A stretch of 64,000 nucleotides of DNA from Cerasicoccus sp. TK19100 (lineage in GTDB: Bacteria; Verrucomicrobiota; Verrucomicrobiia; Opitutales; Cerasicoccaceae), in assembly GCF_027257155.1 (NCBI RefSeq), contig NZ_JAPWDU010000002.1, positions 558,001 to 622,000 on the forward strand. Direction: 5' to 3'. The position numbers and the translations under genes were made by a program. The notes under the pieces are model-generated. The model ran no database searches and had not been told where the DNA came from. It was given only the letters and a program-made list of their open reading frames with translations. Shown here piece after piece: positions 54,533 through 61,900 of the stretch (the first letter of the stretch is position 1; the number at the start of each line of letters is the position of its first letter).

Positions 54533-55049
54533 GCGGACCAAAGGGTTCACGATTATGGAAATCATGATTTCCACGGCCCTGCTCGGCTTCCTCATGGCGG
54601 GCCTGGTCAGCACGTTTGTATTCATGCTGCGCAGCTCGGTCTCCCTCGGCAATTACGCTGATATGAATCGCGACGGAACGTATTTCCTGGAGCGGTTTGG
54701 ACGTGAAATCCGCATGACTTCAAACGTCATCACTGCGGCTGATAACAGCTTTACCATTGATGTCGATAGCACATCTGGAACGGAGCGCATCACCTACTCC
54801 TACCTCAGTTCCTCCGGTGAATTGGTTCGAGTAAACAACACAACCAGCAGCAAAAAAGTCATGCTGGATAACATCAGCGGCATTAAAATCGAATACTACA
54901 ATATTCTCGGCGACTTAACGACGAATATCAACGAGGTGAAATCAATCCAGCTGCGCGTCGACCTCACGCGCAACAACATGCGCGATGACAACACGGACCA
55001 CATCATCTCCGCTCGTTACAACATGCGCAACCGCATCATTACCAACTAA
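54507..55049 (+). CDS. PilW-like minor pilin (cassette C)
   Basis: A 180-residue prepilin. FSKRTKGFTIMEIMISTALL contains the prepilin site and helix; DMNRDGTYFLERFGREIRMT is the PilW-like body. I start at the GTG at 54507 because AAAGGAGG lies 6 nt upstream, one of the few strong Shine-Dalgarno sites in the window; an ATG at 54489 is the alternative and overlaps that site. Confidence 0.87.
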   Translation: MITTRAFSKRTKGFTIMEIMISTALLGFLMAGLVSTFVFMLRSSVSLGNYADMNRDGTYFLERFGREIRMTSNVITAADNSFTIDVDSTSGTERITYSYLSSSGELVRVNNTTSSKKVMLDNISGIKIEYYNILGDLTTNINEVKSIQLRVDLTRNNMRDDNTDHIISARYNMRNRIITN

Positions 55050-55056
55050 GGCCATC

Positions 55057-56454
55057 ATGAAACGTAGATCACTTCCCCGCCGTCGCGGCTCAGCCCTCAT
55101 GCTTGCGGTAATTCTGTCTGCGATTCTCGCCGTCATCAGCGCTTCATACTTAAAGATGGCCGGCAATGAGTCGCGCAATTCACACCTGTCCTTCATGCGC
55201 AATGCCGCGCTAAATCTCGCCGAGGCTGGAGCCGAAGAAGCCATTTGGGCACTCAACAATGATGACACATCCTCTTGGAAATCGCTTTCGAGCAATATAA
55301 TCTACAAAAATAGCACCGGCTTCGACCTCAAGATGGCTAAGGATACGCAAATCCAAATGATCATCGTCGACTCGGCCACGGACCCTATTCTGCTGACCCG
55401 CGGGTTGATCAATATGCCGGATGGTAGCCGCATGGATAAATTTATCCGCATAGAACTGACCCCACGGTCAGTGGCCCCCAACGGACTGACCGCCAAAGAT
55501 TCCATTACGTTCTCCGGCGGTAATGTGACCTTCGATGCCTATGATTCGAATTCCACGAATCTGCTTGGTAGTCTGGAAGATGCTGGCACTGTGGCCACCA
55601 CGAGTATAATCAACGACGCCGCCAACATTTCCAACAGCTCCGTCATGGGTGGCGTCGCAACTGGCGGTGGCACCGTAGCCCTGGGCCCCAATGCCAAAGT
55701 ATTTGATGCCAGCGATGTAAACAACTACGGCTCCCCGACCCATATTCCCGCCGGCTATGTGAATCCAAATCTGGTCACCAGTGACTTCCGTTCCGACTTC
55801 CCGGACATGACTGCGCCTTCCGCAACCAACTCCGTCGGCACGATTAGTAACAACATGTCACTGGGCAGTGGAACCTATGTGGCTGATGCTATCTCACTGA
55901 ACAGCAACAAGAAGCTCCACATCACCGGTGATGTAAAACTCGTCGTGAAGGGGGACGTAAAAATCTCCGGCAACGGAACCGGGGGCATTTATGTCGACCA
56001 AACTAATGGCTCACTGGAGCTCTATGTCGCAGGCGATATGGACGTTGGCGGCAATGGCTTCGTCAATTTGAATACCAATAGCTATGACCCGACACCTTTA
56101 GGAGACTTCGGCGTCGTCCCGGATCTGGGTGTTTATCCCAAGCCAGAAAAAATGCTCATCTTCGGCATCGGAGATTCATCGCAGTCCATCAGCTACCATG
56201 GCAACGCCACTTTGTCCGGAGTCATCTATGCGCCCAACGCTGCCGTTAGCCTTAAGGGTGGTGGCAGCGGCGGCGAAGTCCTTGGTGCCATTGTCGCCAA
56301 TACCATCAAGGTTACCGGAACGTATGGCTTTCACTACGACGTGCAGTTGAAAAACCTGTTCTTCGACGAGGATTCCTACCGTATGAAAAGCTGGAGCGAA
56401 CTGCTAACAGCAAACGACAAGCAGAAATTCCGCGACATTTTCGACAAGCTCTAA
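55057..56454 (+). CDS. PilX-DUF7305 fusion protein (cassette C)
   Basis: A 465-residue protein. PRRRGSALMLAVILSAILAV and NAALNLAEAGAEEAIWALNN form the PilX part. From about residue 245 a DUF7305 domain follows: SNKKLHITGDVKLVVKGDVK, LSGVIYAPNAAVSLKGGG, GAIVANTIKVTGT and FHYDVQLK, ending FRDIFDKL. In cassettes A and B the same two modules are separate genes. Start at the ATG at 55057; upstream frame overlaps the PilW-like gene. It should sit in the pilus tip or envelope. Confidence 0.85.
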   Translation: MKRRSLPRRRGSALMLAVILSAILAVISASYLKMAGNESRNSHLSFMRNAALNLAEAGAEEAIWALNNDDTSSWKSLSSNIIYKNSTGFDLKMAKDTQIQMIIVDSATDPILLTRGLINMPDGSRMDKFIRIELTPRSVAPNGLTAKDSITFSGGNVTFDAYDSNSTNLLGSLEDAGTVATTSIINDAANISNSSVMGGVATGGGTVALGPNAKVFDASDVNNYGSPTHIPAGYVNPNLVTSDFRSDFPDMTAPSATNSVGTISNNMSLGSGTYVADAISLNSNKKLHITGDVKLVVKGDVKISGNGTGGIYVDQTNGSLELYVAGDMDVGGNGFVNLNTNSYDPTPLGDFGVVPDLGVYPKPEKMLIFGIGDSSQSISYHGNATLSGVIYAPNAAVSLKGGGSGGEVLGAIVANTIKVTGTYGFHYDVQLKNLFFDEDSYRMKSWSELLTANDKQKFRDIFDKL

Positions 56455-56538
56455 TAACGCACTTGGAAACTTCACTGACTCCAAAGAAACAACGAGCGAT
56501 CTTGCCAGCTAAGGTCATTTGCCTAAGCTGAGCACTGA

Positions 56539-58149
56539 ATGAATCCAGGAATCAGCATTTGGAACCGCCTGCTAAGTTTCATGGTGGTAATGCTGGCGTT
56601 TGTAGGGGCGCTACTCTTTTGGCAATTTCGCACTGAAAAGAAAAACAGCGAAGAATTGCTGCGCACCGCCGTGTCCCAACGGCAGGCGACACTCCAGCGC
56701 GTGAACCGCATCGTGTCGCGCTCCATGGAGAATTTTGCACTCGAGCAAAGCCGTTCCACTCTCGGCGATGCTCCTACCCTGGACGCGATCCAGCCCATTG
56801 CCCAAAATGCAAACGTGGATGTCGTGGGCTACTACCAAACCGATGGAGATGTCGCGGTAATTCATGACTTGAAACGTGGTAGCACGGGCCAGAGACCCAT
56901 GATCAGTAAGGCGTCGCTCGACTTCCTGATCACCAATGGCGAGAAAGCGCTGTTTTTTGAATTAACGCCGCAAGGGCCGCTTCAGTGTGCCTTTACCCCG
57001 CTGGCAGCCGATGCAAATGGCGCGCCGAGCGGCTACCTGATTGTCGGGCGCTTTTGGGATCGTTTGTTTATGACGAACCTCGGCATGTCGGCCGAAACAT
57101 TGATCCAACGCATTCCCATTGCCGCGATCAATGAGACCCCTACTGGCTTTTTCAATGACGGCCAGGAATATCGCGTTACGGAGATCGGCGTTGGCGCGAT
57201 GGGCCAGCCCGTCTTGGCCTACACGGCAACTTTTGGACTTAACCAAGAGCTCACGCTGCTGCAAAAGAACCGAAATCAACTGCGACAAATTTCCTTCGCG
57301 ATCATCGGCGTCATGACGCTCTTCTTTGCCGTGCTTTGGAAATGGCTCGCATACCCCATTAGACTCGTATCCGAGGCGCTGGAAACCGATGACCCCACGG
57401 TCCTCAAACCCATCCTCAATGAAGACTACGACTGGGCGCGCATCGCCCAACGCCTTACCGAGGCCAGCGAGGCGCGTCTTCAGTTGACGCGCGAAGTCCA
57501 GCGCCAACAGGAAGAAGTCCGCATCAGCGAGGAAAATGCCCGCGTGCGCGAGTCACTTGCGCGTGACTTGCATGACGGCGTCATCCAAAGCGTGTATGCC
57601 GTTGGCCTGCAGCTAGAACGGGCACACATGATGACTTCCCGGAATCCCGACAAAGCCAAGGAGCGCATCAATGAATGCAAGGACAGCCTCAATGGCATTA
57701 TCGGCGAGTTGCGCGGCTTCATTCGCGGGCTAACCCCTGCCCCGCTCCAGGGTAAGAGCTTGCAAGATGCGCTTGAGCAACTGGTTATTCACACGCGTAA
57801 AAGCACAGAGGCCAACATCCATATCCACATTTCCCCCGAAGCTTGCAAATCGCTCAACACCGCGAAATCGCTGGAAATTTATCAGCTTTCACGCGAACTC
57901 CTGAGCAACGCAATTCGCCATGCCCAAGCGAAGAATATCCATGTGCGGCTCCTCTTTGAGAATGACTCCGTCGATCTACTCGTGTTCGACGACGGTATTG
58001 GCATGACTGAGGGCGATGGCCGTCCGGACAGCCGAGGCATGACCAACATCCGAGAACGGACTCGACAAATCGGCGCAAATGTTAAATTCTCGAAAAATAG
58101 CCCCCAAGGTACAAGGATTAGAATAATTCTGCCGTTAAATAAACCATGA
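56539..58149 (+). CDS. Sensor histidine kinase, NarX/DegS-like (HisKA_3)
   Basis: A 536-residue kinase. A first membrane segment (LLSFMVVMLAFVGALLFWQF) is followed by a ~210-residue periplasmic CHASE4-like sensor and a second segment (ISFAIIGVMTLFFAVLW). The H-box RDLHDGVIQSVYAVG holds the phospho-accepting His. ELLSNAIRHAQAKN (N-box), VFDDGIGM and RGMTNIRERTRQIGANV form the ATPase domain. The ATG overlaps the next gene's start in the ATGA manner at its end. The ligand is unknown. It directly follows cassette C. Confidence 0.93.
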   Translation: MNPGISIWNRLLSFMVVMLAFVGALLFWQFRTEKKNSEELLRTAVSQRQATLQRVNRIVSRSMENFALEQSRSTLGDAPTLDAIQPIAQNANVDVVGYYQTDGDVAVIHDLKRGSTGQRPMISKASLDFLITNGEKALFFELTPQGPLQCAFTPLAADANGAPSGYLIVGRFWDRLFMTNLGMSAETLIQRIPIAAINETPTGFFNDGQEYRVTEIGVGAMGQPVLAYTATFGLNQELTLLQKNRNQLRQISFAIIGVMTLFFAVLWKWLAYPIRLVSEALETDDPTVLKPILNEDYDWARIAQRLTEASEARLQLTREVQRQQEEVRISEENARVRESLARDLHDGVIQSVYAVGLQLERAHMMTSRNPDKAKERINECKDSLNGIIGELRGFIRGLTPAPLQGKSLQDALEQLVIHTRKSTEANIHIHISPEACKSLNTAKSLEIYQLSRELLSNAIRHAQAKNIHVRLLFENDSVDLLVFDDGIGMTEGDGRPDSRGMTNIRERTRQIGANVKFSKNSPQGTRIRIILPLNKP

Positions 58150-58832
58150 CAACCGTTACACCGACTAAAATCATCATCGTGGAAGACCACGAGGTGGTGC
58201 GTATTGGACTCCGTCAATTAATCAGTGATTGTGAGGAGTTTGAAATTCTCGGCGAGGCTGGCAATTGCCGCGATGCCATGGAAGTTTATACTAAGACTAA
58301 GCCGGACATCGTCCTGCTGGACCTCATGCTGCCCGATGGCAATGGCGTCGAGCTCTGTAAGCGCATGCGCGCCAGCGATCACCGTGCCAAGATTCTAGTC
58401 CTGACCTCTTGTGAGGACGACCGCGCCATTTTTGATGCATTCGCTCAAGGCATCGATGGCTACATCCTCAAAAACATTAACGGCGAAGCGATCATCTCTG
58501 CGCTACAGGATGTCTCCGCCGGCAAAAGCATTCTCGATCCTTCCGTTACCGCCCACGTGGTCAACCACATGCGCGACTCCAATCAGAGCAAGCAGGAGGA
58601 CCTAGTGGAAACCCTTTCCGCACAGGAGCGTCGTGTTCTGGAGCAAGTTGCCAAAGGCCTGACCAACAAGGAAGTAGCCGTGGAGCTGAAACTGAGCGAA
58701 AAGACCGTTAAGAATTACTTCAGCAACGTCTTGAGCAAACTTTACGCCTCGCGCCGCACCGAAGCCGCTGCCCTCTACTGGAGCTACGTGCGCCGCCGCG
58801 AAGGCTTCCAATACCCCGGCAACGCGCGTTAA
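58146..58832 (+). CDS. NarL/FixJ-family response regulator
   Basis: A 228-residue DNA-binding regulator. The receiver has IVEDHEVVRIG, phospho-acceptor Asp in VLLDLMLPDGNG, Thr in LVLTSCEDD and Lys in GYILKNINGEA. The LuxR-type helix-turn-helix is LSAQERRVLEQVAKGLTNKE and KLSEKTVKNYFSNVLSKL. It overlaps the kinase gene by 4 nt and is its obvious partner. The neighbouring pilin cassettes are natural target candidates (inference). A strong terminator follows. Confidence 0.95.
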   Translation: MTTVTPTKIIIVEDHEVVRIGLRQLISDCEEFEILGEAGNCRDAMEVYTKTKPDIVLLDLMLPDGNGVELCKRMRASDHRAKILVLTSCEDDRAIFDAFAQGIDGYILKNINGEAIISALQDVSAGKSILDPSVTAHVVNHMRDSNQSKQEDLVETLSAQERRVLEQVAKGLTNKEVAVELKLSEKTVKNYFSNVLSKLYASRRTEAAALYWSYVRRREGFQYPGNAR

Positions 58833-58865
58833 TTTCGACGGCGAAAGTCGTTACCAAGTATTGAA

Positions 58866-58900
58866 AAGGGGCCTGCGCAACGTGCGCAGACCCCTTCTTT
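58866..58900. terminator. Strong terminator after the two-component system
   Basis: AAGGGG-C-CTGCGCA pairs with TGCGCAG-A-CCCCTT around a 3-nt loop (58866-58896), followed by CTTTATTT. Suits both the plus-strand regulator gene and the convergent GH3 gene. Confidence 0.85.
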
Positions 58901-58921
58901 ATTTGCTCTTACCCCAAGAAT

Positions 58922-61900
58922 CTATTGGCCGGTCACGCTCCACGTCTCGCTGGCGTCGGTTGCTTGGCCTGCGCCGTTTACCGCGCGCACCGTCCAGTTG
59001 TGAGCGCCCGCGCCCGGTGATGCCATGGTCGCGCCATTGACGAGATCGCCGTAAACCTCGACTTCCCACAGGGAGAAGCCATACGGTGTCGGCGTGGTCA
59101 GGCATTGCACGTTCAGGTAGCGCGCGACGCCGGACAACCCGGTTAGATCGTCCACCCCGCCGTCACCGGTATTCGTGTAGTACAGTTCATTCCAAGTCAC
59201 GCCATCGACGGACGCCTCGATCCGGTATTCCGAGCCGTAGGCGGCCTCCCACTGGAGCAACACGCGGTTGACAAGATAATCCGCCCCGAGGTCGATGGTC
59301 AGCGACTGAGGCGCAAATGCATCGCTCGACCAACGCGTAGTCGGATCACCATCGGTGGCCGCATCGAACGTTCCCTGATTCGTGGACGAGGTCACATACG
59401 GCCGGTCGAGCGCGACATTGGCATTTTCCGTTAAAGGAGCAACCGGAGCGAACTCGCCCTGCTTCACGCCATCGTAATAGAGCTCGAAGAACGCGACACC
59501 GCTACCGGTGTCGACCACGTCCTGCCAGAAAAATGACAAGGGCGCGCCCGCAACGACGTTAACACCATTCTCCGGCGCGATCAGTGAGAACGCTGGCGGT
59601 GCCGTCGTGTCGTTCAGCGTGAAATTAAACGGCCCCGAAGACTGCTCCAGTCCGGCCCAATTGACGGCGCGCACCTCCCAAGTGTGGAGTGCGTTCGAAA
59701 GCGGCAGATTCCGGTGATCCCAGGTCGTGCCCTTCGTCGTATGCACCTTCACTCCATCAACATAGACTTCGTAATGGCGCACACCTGATTCGCCATCCGC
59801 GCTGGCCGCCCAACTAAACGACGGTAAGTCCGGGCCGAACGATCCGCCGTTTGCGGGCACCTGTAGCACTGGTGCGGTCGGTGGAGTGGTGTCGGTGTAA
59901 CCATAGTTTTGCAGACCATAGCCATATTGGAACAACGGATCGCCATAGATTGGCGGCACGGGTTGGCCCGCAGCGATCAGCGCACGGATCTCGTCGCGCT
60001 CGGCTTGGGTCGCCCCGATGTCGTAAGGAATGTCCCACTCTTCGACTTGGTTCTGCTGACTATCCGTGCCAATTTGAGCCATCGAGCGTGGCAATTGCCA
60101 CGGTATCGTGCCGGTCGGAACGTAGTCGCCAAACAATACCTGAGCGAGCGCCGTGCCACCGCCGTCACCAGCACGGTAAGTTAACAACAAGGCATCCGCG
60201 CTGAGCTCTGCTGAATTCAATACGCAGGGACGCGCCATCACATAAGCCACGACCACAGGGACATTTTGATTCAGGTAGTTCTGAATGATCGCCGTTTGCG
60301 CGGCAGGCAGATAAGGCTCTTCGTTGGCCCACGAGGTGCCGTGCGTGTAGGACGGCTCACCAACGACCACCACCGCCAAGTCCGGCGTCTCTGGAGCGTT
60401 GTCCAAATAAACATTGAGCCCGGCCTGCGCGCCTCGCTCAGCTATCGCGTCAAACGGAGTTTGCGCGCCAGAGTAGTCGTGGAAACCGCTGGTCCAGATC
60501 GACCACTGGTTGCCGGTGTCGGCAAATGGTCCAGTCACCACGATATCGCTGCCTACGGGTAAATCGAGCGGCAGCACGCCGTTGTTCGTCATTAACGTCA
60601 TGGCCTCGCGTGCGGCCTGAACAGCGAGATCGTAGTTATGCGGTGTGAACCATTCGCCTTCGCCATACGCGTAGTCACCATAGGGATTTTCGAAAATTCC
60701 CAGGCGAAATTTCATATCGAGAATACGGCGGACGTGTTCGTCGATCGTGGCTTCCGGAACTTCGGTCGCAAAATCGCCCATGACGGACGGCGCAGCGCCG
60801 CCCATGACATCGGAGCCCGCAATCGCGGAGCCCACCCAAGCGCCACTCGGGAGCCAGTCACTGCAGATCAGGCCCTCGTAGCCCAGCTCTTCACGGAGGT
60901 AAGCCAGGATGTACGGGTTATCCCCTGCCCCGGCTTCGCTTGGACCAAACAGCTGCGTGCCGCCATAGCCAGGCATAATCCCGCCCGTGCCAGCCTCAAT
61001 CGCCGCGTGCCACGGACGCATATGGTAGTGCACCGTCGTGCCATCATAGACCATCTGCTGTTCACCACCGGCACCCTGCCCCGGCCAATGCTTCGTGGTC
61101 ACCCAGAGTGATTGCGGGTTCAGCTCCGGACCGGCCTGCAAGCCAACCAGAATTGCGCGCACCATTGCGGCGGCAACATCGGCGTCTTCACCACAACCTT
61201 CTTGAATGCGCGGGTAAAGCACCTTCGTGCCGACCTCTGCGAGCGGCGACAAAGTACCACGCGCGCCAACCGCGATTTGCTCGCGTCGCTGCATGTCGCC
61301 CAGCTCACGGATAAGCGCGTAGTTCTTCATCGCGCCGAGTGCAGACTGCGTCGGGAACGTCGTCTTGTAGCCGTGAATGGTGTCGCCCGTCGTGATTGCC
61401 GGAATGCCGAGTCGCGTCGCGGCATTGCTGAGCTGCATCGCCTCTTCGTCGACCGGTGTCAGCGGGCCGAAGTGAAAACCTGCCGTCGGATACGTCTGCC
61501 CGTCAAAGAACATCTGCATTGCCTTTTCTTGCAGTGTCATACGCGCAAGCAAATCGTCAACACGGGTGTCAATAGGCTGTGTCCAGTCTTCGTAGGGTTC
61601 GATCGTGCCGCTTTTATTCAAGTCGCGCATCCCGTTAATGAGGCTGATTCCATCGTCCACCTGCTCGACGTTTGGCAGATAAAGGCTGAATGTGTGGATG
61701 TCCGAACGCGGATCACTCACGCCATCAATGGCGACAACATACCACTTGTAAGTCCAGCGGTCCGGCAACTCACTAGCCAAAGTAAAGCTGGTCGTGCTCG
61801 ACTCGCCAACTTTGGTGTAACGCTCCAACAAGGAACCCGGTTGCGTGAAGTCGTAGTCCTCCTTGGTGATGTTCATATACACATCGTAGCGCGTGGCACC

